From Arthrobacter sp. Soil762 (lineage in GTDB: Bacteria > Actinomycetota > Actinomycetes > Actinomycetales > Micrococcaceae): a stretch of 64,000 bases of DNA. The stretch spans positions 140,078 to 204,077 of the forward strand of contig NZ_LMSG01000020.1 in the NCBI RefSeq assembly GCF_001428335.1, written 5' to 3'. Both the position numbers and the translations under genes were made by a program. Numbering within the stretch: position 1 is the first letter of the stretch; each line of letters begins with the position of its first letter. Below are positions 16,123 through 23,981 of the stretch, in pieces. The notes beneath the pieces were generated by a model. The model did not search any database and was not told the origin of the DNA. It worked only from the letters and a program-made list of their open reading frames with translations.

Positions 16123-16941
16123 ATGGCCGCGGAGACACCGGGGGAGCCGGGCTGGGAATCGCTTCCCGACCCCCAGGATGTGCTGTTCGACAGCACGGAT
16201 GTTGAAGACTTCCTTGCTGCGGTTACCCGCGAGTTCATGGGTGAGATCGACGGCGATTCCCGCGGGATTAGCTGGGCTGTCACCTTCTTCCGCCCCGGAT
16301 CGGCCCGAACCGCCGCCGCCGGCACCCCCGCGGCCCGCGCCGCAGACGAAGAACAGTGCTCGTTTGCAGACGGACCCGTGCTTGAGGCCGTGCGCACAGG
16401 GGATTTTGTGCACCTGGCCGACGTCGCCCGCGACCGGCGATGGCCGGGCTATGCCAGTGCTGCCGCGGACCACGGCGTCAGGTCGCTGCTGTCAATGCCG
16501 ATTGCGGCCGCCGCCGCTTGGAGCGCCGCACTGAGCCTCTACGCGTCCACTCCCCACGCCTTCACCAGCGAGGACATCATCAGGACGCGCCGGTATGCGC
16601 GGCAAGTGGCCCGGTCGCTGTGGATGGTGGTGCGGGTGGCGGAGCGGGCCGAAGCCGGCGCGCAATTGGCGGTAGCCCAAAGCTCCATGGTGCTTATGGA
16701 CCTGGCAGTGAGCACCCTCAAATCCGATTATGGACTCGGCCATGAGGCGGCCCTGCAGTACCTCCGGACCGTCGCGCGGCACACCCGCCAGGGGCTTCGT
16801 GAGACCGCCTTGAATATTGTGGCTGCCTCGCGCCCGGACCCGGCCGGACGTGGCCAGGAAAACGCCCCATTCCGGGGACTCGCTGGAATTGAAACCTCCT
16901 CCCTCAGCGAGGGACCCTACAAAACAGGGAGCACGGCATGA
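16123..16941 (+). CDS. GAF-ANTAR domain transcription antitermination regulator
   Basis: The 272-residue protein has a GAF domain (about 30-170; GPVLEAVRTGDFVHLADVA and GVRSLLSMPI are typical blocks) and a C-terminal ANTAR-like helical bundle (about 185-245) in which AVAQSSMVLMDLA and ALQYLRTVARHTRQGLRETA correspond to the conserved ANTAR helices. ANTAR proteins bind paired hairpins in nascent RNA and prevent termination. The GAF domain would provide the signal. The last about 30 residues are a hydrophilic tail. Its stop overlaps the start of the SGNH hydrolase gene by four bases (ATGA), so the two are translationally coupled. Confidence 0.82.
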   Translation: MAAETPGEPGWESLPDPQDVLFDSTDVEDFLAAVTREFMGEIDGDSRGISWAVTFFRPGSARTAAAGTPAARAADEEQCSFADGPVLEAVRTGDFVHLADVARDRRWPGYASAAADHGVRSLLSMPIAAAAAWSAALSLYASTPHAFTSEDIIRTRRYARQVARSLWMVVRVAERAEAGAQLAVAQSSMVLMDLAVSTLKSDYGLGHEAALQYLRTVARHTRQGLRETALNIVAASRPDPAGRGQENAPFRGLAGIETSSLSEGPYKTGSTA

Positions 16942-17801
16942 ACGTCTGGAAACAGGACATTGCAGCCAAAAACACCGCTGTGGAACCGGCGCCCCACCCG
17001 TGGCACCGCCTCGTGGCACTGGGCGATTCCTTTACCGAGGGGATCGGGGATCCCGAGCCGCGCAGCGAGGGTGGTTTGCGCGGCTGGGCGGACCGTGTGG
17101 CCGAGGAGCTCAGTGCGAACCAGCCTGATTTCGCCTACGCCAACCTTGCCGTTCGGGGCCTGCTGGTACAGCAGATCCTCGACCACCAGCTTGCCGCGGC
17201 GGTCGCCCTGAAACCTGACCTGGTCACGCTCTCCGCCGGCGGTAACGACATTGTTTTCCGGCGCAGCGATCCTGACCGGCTCGCAGAAAAAATCGACGAC
17301 GGTGTGGCACAACTGGCAAGGTCCGGCGCCACCGTGGTCCTCTTTGCCGGGCCGGACTGGGGTGCGACGCCGGTCTTCAGCCAGATCCGCGGCAAAGTGG
17401 CCATCTTCAATGAGAACCTCCACGCGGTGGCGGCCCGCCATGACGCGGTCATGGTCGACCTGTGGTTCCTGCGCGAACTGTCGAACCCGGGCATGTGGGA
17501 TCCGGACCGGCTGCACTTCTCACCACTGGGGCACCACACCATCGCAGGGGCCGTGCTGAAGGCCCTGGGCGTCCCGCACACGCTGGAGCCCCTGGCGCCC
17601 AAGCCGCCGCTGCCCCGCAGCTGGAAGGAAGCCAGGACCGAGGACCTCATCTGGGCACGGGAATACCTGGTTCCGTGGGTGATCCGGCAACTGAAGCACC
17701 CCGCAGCAGGGGAGCTGACCGCCAAGCGTCCCGAGCCGCGGCCGGTCTTCGGCAACGGAACCCCGCCCGGGCCATTCATCGGCGGCGGTCACGCGGCCTG
17801 A
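16938..17801 (+). CDS. SGNH/GDSL-family hydrolase
   Basis: A 287-residue esterase-like protein. Block I VALGDSFTEG holds the catalytic Ser (about residue 33). The Gly of block II lies near NLAVRGLLVQQI. Block III LSAGGNDIVF gives the oxyanion Asn. Block V DPDRLHFSPLGHH gives the catalytic Asp and His (about 190-197). There is no signal peptide, so the enzyme is cytosolic. The final 80 residues (after ALGVPHTLEPL) form an extension rich in Pro, Arg and Lys. Substrate is unknown. The gene starts inside the stop of the GAF-ANTAR gene, so its expression depends on that regulator's translation. Confidence 0.88.
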   Translation: MNVWKQDIAAKNTAVEPAPHPWHRLVALGDSFTEGIGDPEPRSEGGLRGWADRVAEELSANQPDFAYANLAVRGLLVQQILDHQLAAAVALKPDLVTLSAGGNDIVFRRSDPDRLAEKIDDGVAQLARSGATVVLFAGPDWGATPVFSQIRGKVAIFNENLHAVAARHDAVMVDLWFLRELSNPGMWDPDRLHFSPLGHHTIAGAVLKALGVPHTLEPLAPKPPLPRSWKEARTEDLIWAREYLVPWVIRQLKHPAAGELTAKRPEPRPVFGNGTPPGPFIGGGHAA

Positions 17802-17830
17802 CGCAACAACCTGACGCACCTGCGTGCGGG

Positions 17831-19183
17831 TCAGCGCTTCTTCGGCGCGCGTTTCGCTGCTGCGTTGACGGCTGCCTTGACGGCGGGAGGCAGGCCCGCC
17901 TGCTCCGTTTCCGGTTCAGCCACCGAGCCGCGGGCCTTCGCAATGGCTTTCATACCGTGGTAAATCACCAGGGCGGCGGCTGAGCCGAGGGCGATGCCGG
18001 TGAACGTCAGTTCCCCGATGGTCCAGGTGTAGTCCGCGATGCCGATGATCAGCGCGACGGCGGCGGTGGTCAGGTTCACGGGGTTGGAGAAGTTCACCTT
18101 GTTCTGCACCCAGATCTTGACGCCAAGGATGCCGATCATGCCGTAAAGCATGGTTGCCGCTCCACCCAGCACGCCCGGCGGGACCGTGGCAATGAGTTCG
18201 CCGAATTTCGGCGAGAAGCTCAGCACAATGGCGAAGACGCCGGCAACCCAGTACGCCGCCGTCGAATAGACCTTGGTGGCGGCCATAACGCCGATGTTTT
18301 CCGCGTAGGTGGTGGTGCCTGATCCGCCGCCCAGGCCGGCCAGGACCGTGGCGGCGCCGTCTGCCATCAGCGCGCGGCCGGAGACGCCGTCGAGGTTCTG
18401 GCCGGTCATGGCCGCCACGGACTTCACGTGCCCGATGTTCTCTGCCACGAGGACCAGCACCACGGGGACAAAAAGGCCAAGCACGCCCACATGGAATTCG
18501 GGCGTCTGGAACTGCGGCAGGCCGATCCAGGCGGCGGCTTCCATTTTTTCGTAGCTCACTTCGCCGCGCAGCATGGCCACCAGGTAGCCCACCACCACGC
18601 CCACGAGGATGCTGAGCCGGCCGACGATTCCGCGGAAAAGAACGCTGACCAGGATGATGGTGGCCAGCGTAATGACGGCGGTGACGGGGGCGGCGTCGAA
18701 GTTCATTTTCGCCGCGGGGGCCAGGTTCAGGCCGATCAGTGCCACGATGGCGCCGGTGACGATGGGCGGCATCAGCCGGTTGATCCAGCCCGCGCCGAAC
18801 TTTTGCACGATCGCGCCGATCAGGGCGAGTGCGACGCCGGCGAGCACCACTCCGCCCAGCGCGCCGGGCACGCCGAACTGCTGTTGGGACGCCATGATGG
18901 GCGCGATGAACGCGAAGCTGGAGCCGAGGTAACTGGGAACGCGGCCCTTGGTGATCACCAGGAACAGCAGCGTGCCGATGCCGGAGAAGAAGAGGGTGGT
19001 AGCCGGCGGCATGCCGGTGATGATGGGCACCAGGAAGGTGGCTCCGAACATGGCCACGACGTGCTGCATGCCCACCCCGATGGTCAGGGGCCAGGCCAGC
19101 CGCTCATCCGGAGCAACCACGTGGCCGGGCTTAATCGATTTGCCGGTGCCGTGGAGCTTCCATTTCATTCCGAGCATGCTCAT
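17831..19183 (-). CDS. NCS2-family uracil/xanthine permease
   Basis: A 450-residue membrane protein with about 14 hydrophobic segments. MQHVVAMFGATFLVPII near the N-terminus, GSSFAFIAPI in helix 3, and GGSGTTTYAENIGVMAATKV in the family signature region place it in the nucleobase:cation symporter-2 family, closest in pattern to UraA/PyrP uracil permeases. The Glu of AENIG in helix 10 is the substrate-binding residue of the family. The C-terminus is a Lys/Arg/Ala-rich tail. GAAAGG eight bases upstream supports the ATG. It is divergent from a RutE-like reductase, which hints at pyrimidine uptake and catabolism. Confidence 0.87.
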   Translation of the reverse strand: MSMLGMKWKLHGTGKSIKPGHVVAPDERLAWPLTIGVGMQHVVAMFGATFLVPIITGMPPATTLFFSGIGTLLFLVITKGRVPSYLGSSFAFIAPIMASQQQFGVPGALGGVVLAGVALALIGAIVQKFGAGWINRLMPPIVTGAIVALIGLNLAPAAKMNFDAAPVTAVITLATIILVSVLFRGIVGRLSILVGVVVGYLVAMLRGEVSYEKMEAAAWIGLPQFQTPEFHVGVLGLFVPVVLVLVAENIGHVKSVAAMTGQNLDGVSGRALMADGAATVLAGLGGGSGTTTYAENIGVMAATKVYSTAAYWVAGVFAIVLSFSPKFGELIATVPPGVLGGAATMLYGMIGILGVKIWVQNKVNFSNPVNLTTAAVALIIGIADYTWTIGELTFTGIALGSAAALVIYHGMKAIAKARGSVAEPETEQAGLPPAVKAAVNAAAKRAPKKR

Positions 19184-19370
19184 GGTCGGGGCCTTTCAAG
19201 GGGGTTGCCGCTGGGGCTGGGATCTTCCGGTGCAACAATACCGCGCGGCTCCGCTGTGGTGAACGTCACCTGCCGCATTGGGAAGAGGTCCGGCCTGCTT
19301 GAAGTTACAACTATGGAAAGCAGACCGCCGGCCCATCATTTGCGATGAGCGGCCCAGCGAAAGGTACGCC

Positions 19371-19976
19371 ATGACTATTGCCCACGAAGAAGCGGTTATC
19401 GATTCGGCCGCCGTCGACGCCATTTTTGCCGAGGCCCGCACGGCCAACTCCTTCACCGGTGAGGTGACCGAGGACCAGGCCCGCGCCATCTATGAGCTCA
19501 CCAAGTTCGGCCCCACAGCTTTCAACTCCCAGCCCCTCCGCGTGACCTACGTCCGCTCGGACGAGGCCCGCGCCACGCTGGTGGACGCCCTGATGCCCGG
19601 CAACAAGGCCAAGACCGCCTCCGCGCCGCTGGTTGCCATCCTCAGCTACGACACCGCCTGGGCCGAGCAGTGGGACAACTTCCTCCCCGAATACAACGCT
19701 CCGAAGGCCATGTACGACGCCGCCCCGGACCTGGCTGCGTCCACCGGCAACAACAACGCGCATCTGCAGGCCGGCTACTTCATCCTGGCCGTCCGGTCCC
19801 TCGGCCTCGCCGCGGGCCCGATGACCGGGGCCGACTTCGGCGCCATCGACGCCGCGTTCTTCCCGGCCGGCGACCAGAAGAGCTTCCTGGTAGTCAACAT
19901 CGGCCAGGCCGGCGCAGACGCCTGGGGCGCAGCGAAGCCCAAGTTCAGCTACGAGGATGTTGTCCGCACCGTCTAA
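19371..19976 (+). CDS. Nitroreductase-family protein, malonic semialdehyde reductase (RutE)-like
   Basis: This 201-residue flavoprotein-type sequence has the nitroreductase blocks ARTANSFTGE, LTKFGPTAFNSQPLRVTYV (FMN phosphate contact region) and SLGLAAGPMTGAD. Length and motifs fit the RutE/HadB subgroup, which reduces malonic semialdehyde to 3-hydroxypropionate in the Rut uracil pathway. Other rut genes are absent here, so a general nitro- or quinone-reductase role is possible. The ATG has GAAAGG nearby. It is divergent from the NCS2 permease and convergent with pgm, from which it is separated by a tandem palindrome array. Confidence 0.75.
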   Translation: MTIAHEEAVIDSAAVDAIFAEARTANSFTGEVTEDQARAIYELTKFGPTAFNSQPLRVTYVRSDEARATLVDALMPGNKAKTASAPLVAILSYDTAWAEQWDNFLPEYNAPKAMYDAAPDLAASTGNNNAHLQAGYFILAVRSLGLAAGPMTGADFGAIDAAFFPAGDQKSFLVVNIGQAGADAWGAAKPKFSYEDVVRTV

Positions 19977-20108
19977 CGCTCTCTCACATAATGCGGCTTT
20001 AACACCGACGCTCTCTCACTTTCTTGAGGAAAGTGAGAGAGCGTCGGTCACTTTCTTGAGGAAAGTGAGAGAGCGTCGGTCACTTAAGCGCATCTAGTGA
20101 GAGAGCGT
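19976..20108. repeat. Nested palindrome and 32-bp tandem repeat array between convergent genes
   Basis: A perfect hairpin with 20-bp arms (starting ACCGACGCTCTCTCAC) and a 5-base loop TTGAG occupies 20004-20048. Its last 32 bases are exactly duplicated at 20049-20080. A diverged third copy ends at 20108. An outer pair of 12-bp arms, ACGCTCTCTCAC (19976-19987) and GTGAGAGAGCGT (20097-20108), encloses the whole array. The element lies between the converging stops of the nitroreductase gene and pgm, so it could act as a bidirectional terminator. Confidence 0.8.
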
Positions 20109-20125
20109 TCGTGTTACCTGGCAGG

Positions 20126-21784
20126 CTAGGCGATGACGCCGTCCACCAGCGCCTTGGCTTCCGCCTGGACCTGCTTGAGGTGCTCCTCGCCCTTGAAGGA
20201 CTCGGCGTAGATCTTGTAGACGTCCTCGGTTCCGGACGGGCGCGCGGCGAACCAGGCGTTCTCCGTGACCACCTTGAGCCCGCCGATGGACGCGCCGTTG
20301 CCGGGCGCCTCGGTCAGCTTGGCGGTGATGGTTTCGCCGGCGAGTTCCGTTGCAGTGACGTCCGACGGCGAGAGCTTGCCGAGTGCCGCCTTCTGCTCCC
20401 GCGTTGCTGCTGCATCAATGCGCGCGTAGACGGGGGCGCCGAACTGGTCGGTCAGGCCCTTGTACAGCTGGGACGGTGACTTGCCCGTAACGGCGGTGAT
20501 CTCGGAGGCCAGCAGCGCCAGCAGGATGCCGTCCTTGTCAGTGGTCCAGACGCTGCCGTCCAGCTTGTTAAAGGAAGCGCCGGCAGATTCCTCGCCGCCG
20601 AACGCGCCTTCGCCGGACAGCAGCCCCGGCACAAACCACTTGAAGCCCACGGGGACCTCAACCAGTTTGCGGCCCAGGCTTTCCGCCACCCGGTCGATGA
20701 TCGAGGACGAAACCAGGGTCTTGCCCACCACCGAGTTGGGGTTCCAGCCGCTGCGGTTGCGGTAGAGGTAATCGATGGCGACGGCGAGGTAGTGGTTCGG
20801 GTTCATCAGGCCACCGTCGGGGGTCACGATCCCGTGGCGGTCGGCGTCGGCGTCGTTGCCGGTGGCGACGTCGAACGCGGCTGAACTGCCGCCGTCGGAC
20901 ATCCTGTTGATCAGGGAAGCCATGGCGAACGGCGAGGAGCAGTCCATCCGGATCTTCTCGTCCCAGTCCAGGGTCATGAACGCCCACTGGGGATCCACGG
21001 TGGGGTTCACCACGGTCAGGTCCAGGTGGTGGCGCTCGCCGATCTCGCCCCAGTAATCCACTGCAGCCCCGCCCATGGGGTCGGCGCCGATGCGGACACC
21101 GGCCTCGCGGATGGCGTCCAGGTTCAACACGGACGGGAGGTCGTCAACGTAGCTGCTGAGGAAGTCGAACTTGCCGGTGCTATCCGCGGCGAGGGCGTCG
21201 GAGACGGGGACGCGCTTCACGCCCCGCAGGTCGTTTTCGAGGAGTTCGTTGGCGCGGTTGGCGATCCAGCCCGTGGCGTCGGAATCGGCCGGGCCGCCGT
21301 GCGGAGGGTTGTACTTGAAGCCGCCGTCTCCGGGCGGGTTGTGGCTGGGCGTGACCACAATGCCGTCCGCTTCCGGAGTGCCGGGCTGGCGGTTGTTGTT
21401 GTATTTGAGGATGGCGTGGCTCAGTGCCGGTGTGGGGGTGTAGCCGTGCCGCGCGTCGATCAGCACGTGTACGCCGTTGGCTGCGAGAACCTCCAGGGCG
21501 GAGTTCTGCGCCGGCTCGCTGAGGGCGTGGGTGTCCTTCGCCAGGAAAAGCGGGCCGGTGATGCCCTGCCCGGCGCGGTATTCCACGATTGCCTGCGTGA
21601 TCGCGACGATATGTTTTTCGTTGAACGACGCCTTGAGGCTCGAGCCGCGGTGCCCGGAAGTGCCGAACGCCACGCGCTGGCCGGGATCACCCAGATCCGG
21701 CGTGATGTCGTAATACGCGTCGAGGAGCGCAGTGATGTCAACAAGGTCCTGGGGTTGGGCAACTGTGCCCGCGCGGCTAGCCAT
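20126..21784 (-). CDS. pgm: Phosphoglucomutase (alpha-D-glucose phosphate-specific)
   Basis: A 552-residue enzyme interconverting glucose-1-phosphate and glucose-6-phosphate. FGTSGHRG is the N-terminal family signature. TPSHNPPGDGG holds the catalytic phosphoserine (Ser of TPSHNPP, about residue 146). DADADRHGI is the Mg2+-binding loop. GEESAG is the sugar-binding motif. RPSGTEDVYKIY binds phosphate near the C-terminus. All are intact and the length is typical. ATG at 21784 fits the family; the reading frame extends 11 codons further upstream without support. It links glycogen, trehalose and cell-wall sugar nucleotides to glycolysis. Confidence 0.95.
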   Translation of the reverse strand: MASRAGTVAQPQDLVDITALLDAYYDITPDLGDPGQRVAFGTSGHRGSSLKASFNEKHIVAITQAIVEYRAGQGITGPLFLAKDTHALSEPAQNSALEVLAANGVHVLIDARHGYTPTPALSHAILKYNNNRQPGTPEADGIVVTPSHNPPGDGGFKYNPPHGGPADSDATGWIANRANELLENDLRGVKRVPVSDALAADSTGKFDFLSSYVDDLPSVLNLDAIREAGVRIGADPMGGAAVDYWGEIGERHHLDLTVVNPTVDPQWAFMTLDWDEKIRMDCSSPFAMASLINRMSDGGSSAAFDVATGNDADADRHGIVTPDGGLMNPNHYLAVAIDYLYRNRSGWNPNSVVGKTLVSSSIIDRVAESLGRKLVEVPVGFKWFVPGLLSGEGAFGGEESAGASFNKLDGSVWTTDKDGILLALLASEITAVTGKSPSQLYKGLTDQFGAPVYARIDAAATREQKAALGKLSPSDVTATELAGETITAKLTEAPGNGASIGGLKVVTENAWFAARPSGTEDVYKIYAESFKGEEHLKQVQAEAKALVDGVIA

Positions 21785-21966
21785 GGCACCAGCATGCCAG
21801 ACGCGGGCGGGAGTCAAAACGCCGGGTCCAAAATCCGGCCCCTATGACGCGGAAAAGTCCCCGCTGGACGCTTGGCAGCAAGTAGTTAAAGCAAGTACTG
21901 GCCCCAAAAGTACCTATATACCGGCTCCCCGCGGCGCTGCTACGTTCGGAAAACTGAGGAAAGAAT

Positions 21967-21996
21967 GCCCGACGGCGGGGAGAGCCGCCGTCGGGC
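21967..21996. terminator. Perfect 12-bp stem hairpin upstream of the NERD gene
   Basis: Arms GCCCGACGGCGG and CCGCCGTCGGGC flank a 6-base loop. It lies in the gap between divergent pgm and the NERD-domain gene, about 75 bases ahead of the latter, so it may be a 5'-leader structure rather than a gene terminator. Confidence 0.5.
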
Positions 21997-21997
21997 T

Positions 21998-22045
21998 CTG
22001 CAGTAAGTGTCTGGCACTGCAGTAAGTCACACACTGCAGTGAGTT
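21998..22045 (+). repeat. Three CTGCAGT(A/G)AGT repeats
   Basis: CTGCAGTAAGT occurs at 21998 and 22017 and CTGCAGTGAGT at 22034, with 19- and 17-base spacing, directly ahead of the NERD gene. Such phased short repeats can be regulator binding sites. No regulator is identified. Confidence 0.45.
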
Positions 22046-22071
22046 GGCATGCGGGAGCCAGGGGGTAGGTC

Positions 22072-22926
22072 ATGGGGACAGGAGACGGCGCGGCCGAGCA
22101 GTCGAGGCTGGCTGCAGAACGAGTGCAGCGGCTGAAACGCCAGCTCGATCAGGCCGAGCGTGCCGCGAAGTCGTGGGATGCCGGTGCGGTTGGCGAGCGG
22201 CTCGTGGCGGACAGCCTGAGCGGGCTCATTCCGCACGGCTGGTACCTGCTGAACGATGTGCACTGGCCCGGCCGGCCCAAAGCGAACCTTGACCATGTGC
22301 TGGTGGGTCCCGGCGGGGTGGTGGTGGTCGATGCCAAGAACTGGACAGGCGAGGTCCGTGTGTCCGCGGGCGTCCTGTGGCAGGGCCGTTTTGCGAGGAC
22401 GCAGTCCGTGGACGGGGCGTTGGCGCAGTGCGCCGCCGTCGCGTCCGTGCTGGCGCCGCCCCACCGGCGGTTCGTTCGCCCGTTGATCTGCCTCGCCGGG
22501 CAGCCGGGCCTCTTCGGCATCACCAATTCCGACGTCGCCGTTGTAGGTGCCGACCGTGTGGTTGGTGCCGTCCTTGCGCTGCCCCCGGTGCTCGACCAGC
22601 AGACGGTGGTGGGCCTGTATGCGCAGCTCGGCGAGCAGCTCACGCAGGAATCTGCGGCGGAAAGTCCTGCGGTGAACTCGCTGACCGTAAAACCGCTGAC
22701 CGTGAAGTCAACGCCCCTGGAGCCGCCGGCGGCTGGGCAGGCAGGGGGCCGGAGCAGGCCCCGGCAGCCCGCCTATGGCACCCGCCGTGGGGCGGGCAGC
22801 GGCGGCTCGGGACGCGCCAGGAAGTCGAAGGCGCAGCACCACGCAGCCAGCGGAATGACCCGGTTGATGTTGCTGGCTGCCTTTGTGGTTTTTGCTGTCT
22901 ACGTGCTGCCGTATTGGGGGCGGTAG
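22072..22926 (+). CDS. NERD-domain protein with C-terminal membrane anchor
   Basis: A 284-residue protein. A coiled-coil stretch (about 8-35) precedes a nuclease-related NERD domain (about 38-150) with GAVGERLVADSL, the catalytic-like motif NLDHVLVGPGGVVVVDAKNW (Asp and Asp-x-Lys typical of the PD-(D/E)xK-related fold) and GVLWQGRF. After a basic, Ser/Ala/Pro-rich linker (about 205-265) it ends in one membrane helix, RLMLLAAFVVFAVYVLPYWG. NERD proteins are predicted nucleases or DNA-processing factors; activity of this one is unproven. The membrane tether would place the domain at the cytoplasmic face. Confidence 0.82.
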   Translation: MGTGDGAAEQSRLAAERVQRLKRQLDQAERAAKSWDAGAVGERLVADSLSGLIPHGWYLLNDVHWPGRPKANLDHVLVGPGGVVVVDAKNWTGEVRVSAGVLWQGRFARTQSVDGALAQCAAVASVLAPPHRRFVRPLICLAGQPGLFGITNSDVAVVGADRVVGAVLALPPVLDQQTVVGLYAQLGEQLTQESAAESPAVNSLTVKPLTVKSTPLEPPAAGQAGGRSRPRQPAYGTRRGAGSGGSGRARKSKAQHHAASGMTRLMLLAAFVVFAVYVLPYWGR

Positions 22927-23004
22927 GACTGGATGGGGGCGGCTGTAGGCCGGTAAAGCAGGCGGCGGTAGGCTGGGAAGCGAAGACTTCGAATGGGGAA
23001 AACC

Positions 23005-23598
23005 ATGACTGACCAGCCAACTCCGCGCCCTGATTCGCAAGGGTCCGGTGCGGGACCCGGCGATTCGCCGGCAGGCTACGAGCCGCCCCAGTTTGTGCCG
23101 CCGCAGGGCCCAAGCATTCCGGCGCCGCCGCCGTATGACCAGAACCCGTACGGCCAGAATCAGTTTGGCCAGGACCAGTACAGCCAGAACCAGTACGGCC
23201 AGCCAGTCCAGTACAACCAACCCGGCGCCTACAGCCAGCCTGGCAATCCGTACGGCGCGACGTATGGCCAGCCTGCAAGCCCTTACGGCCAGGGTGCCAG
23301 CCCTTATGGCCAGCCGGCGTACGGGCAGCCCGCCTACTACGGCATGACCGCCCAGCAGCCAAAGGGCCTGAGCATCGCCAGCATGGTCCTCGGGATTTCC
23401 TCGGTCATCCTTGGCTGGTTCATGATTCCGCAGATCGCCGCAATCATCACCGGCCATCTGGCCCTCCGCCGTGAACCCTCCGGCAAGGGCATGTCCATCA
23501 CCGGGCTGGTCCTGGGCTACCTTTGCCTGCTGGGTTACGGGGCGTTCTGGCTGCTCCTCATCATCGGACTGACGTACAGCTCCACCTACGGCTACTGA
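23005..23598 (+). CDS. DUF4190 membrane protein with Tyr/Gly/Gln-rich N-terminus
   Basis: A 197-residue protein starting MTDQPTPRPD. GGGGAA lies just ahead of this ATG, so the ATG four codons earlier is less likely. Residues about 10-115 are low-complexity, with repeated PYGQ, QYGQ and PAYGQ units. The C-terminal third is a DUF4190 domain with two membrane helices (ASMVLGISSVILGWFMIP and GLVLGYLCLLGYGAFWLLLI) around ITGHLALRR. Such proteins are common in actinobacteria and of unknown function. The disordered repeat region may mediate weak self-association at the membrane. A clear terminator follows 45 bases after the stop. Confidence 0.8.
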   Translation: MTDQPTPRPDSQGSGAGPGDSPAGYEPPQFVPPQGPSIPAPPPYDQNPYGQNQFGQDQYSQNQYGQPVQYNQPGAYSQPGNPYGATYGQPASPYGQGASPYGQPAYGQPAYYGMTAQQPKGLSIASMVLGISSVILGWFMIPQIAAIITGHLALRREPSGKGMSITGLVLGYLCLLGYGAFWLLLIIGLTYSSTYGY

Positions 23599-23642
23599 GC
23601 CCCCGGTCGCAGCTGACCCTGGCTAAGAGACGCCGGGCAGCG

Positions 23643-23668
23643 GAAAGGCCCCCGTCAGGGGGCCTTTC
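23643..23668 (+). terminator. Rho-independent-type terminator after DUF4190 gene
   Basis: An 11-bp perfect stem GAAAGGCCCCC / GGGGGCCTTTC with a GTCA loop, followed by TTC. It lies between the convergent DUF4190 gene and the small MCYSS protein gene and could serve both. Confidence 0.75.
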
Positions 23669-23693
23669 TTCAGGTGGGCCTGACTCGCAAAAA

Positions 23694-23897
23694 TCAGACT
23701 CTCTCGCGCCTGCGCTCAGCGGCCGGATCCTGGGCTTCGTGGGTCCCCCGGCGACGCGGGAAGGCCCAGAAGGTGAAGTCTTGGGCCGTGTAATGCGGCT
23801 CCGGACGGTCCGGCGGTGTTTCCTGGCGCGCTTCGGGTTTCCGGTCGGATTCCTTCTTGGCACGCCACCCGAAATCCTCCATCGATGAATAGCACAT
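23694..23897 (-). CDS. Small conserved actinobacterial protein (MCYSS type)
   Basis: A 67-residue protein beginning MCYSSMEDFGWRAKKE and containing DFTFWAFPRRRGT. This N-terminal pattern and the FWAFPRRR block recur in a family of short uncharacterised actinobacterial proteins, to my recollection. GAGGAGGT five bases before the ATG at 23897 is an excellent ribosome binding site; the longer reading frame starting at 23912 would include the site itself. The protein is very basic and hydrophilic, with one Cys near the N-terminus. Function unknown. Confidence 0.65.
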   Translation of the reverse strand: MCYSSMEDFGWRAKKESDRKPEARQETPPDRPEPHYTAQDFTFWAFPRRRGTHEAQDPAAERRRERV

Positions 23898-23981
23898 CAC
23901 AGACCTCCTCATAATGACTGCCCTTTAATCGTCCTCCGGATCGGCCCCCGAGTCGACGCCCTGGAGCAGTTCAAGCGGCCA

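Noticed and set aside
23080..23340. CRISPR-like periodicity in the DUF4190 gene
   Set aside because: The repeats are imperfect Tyr-Gly-Gln codon repeats within a coding frame and lack constant repeat and spacer lengths.
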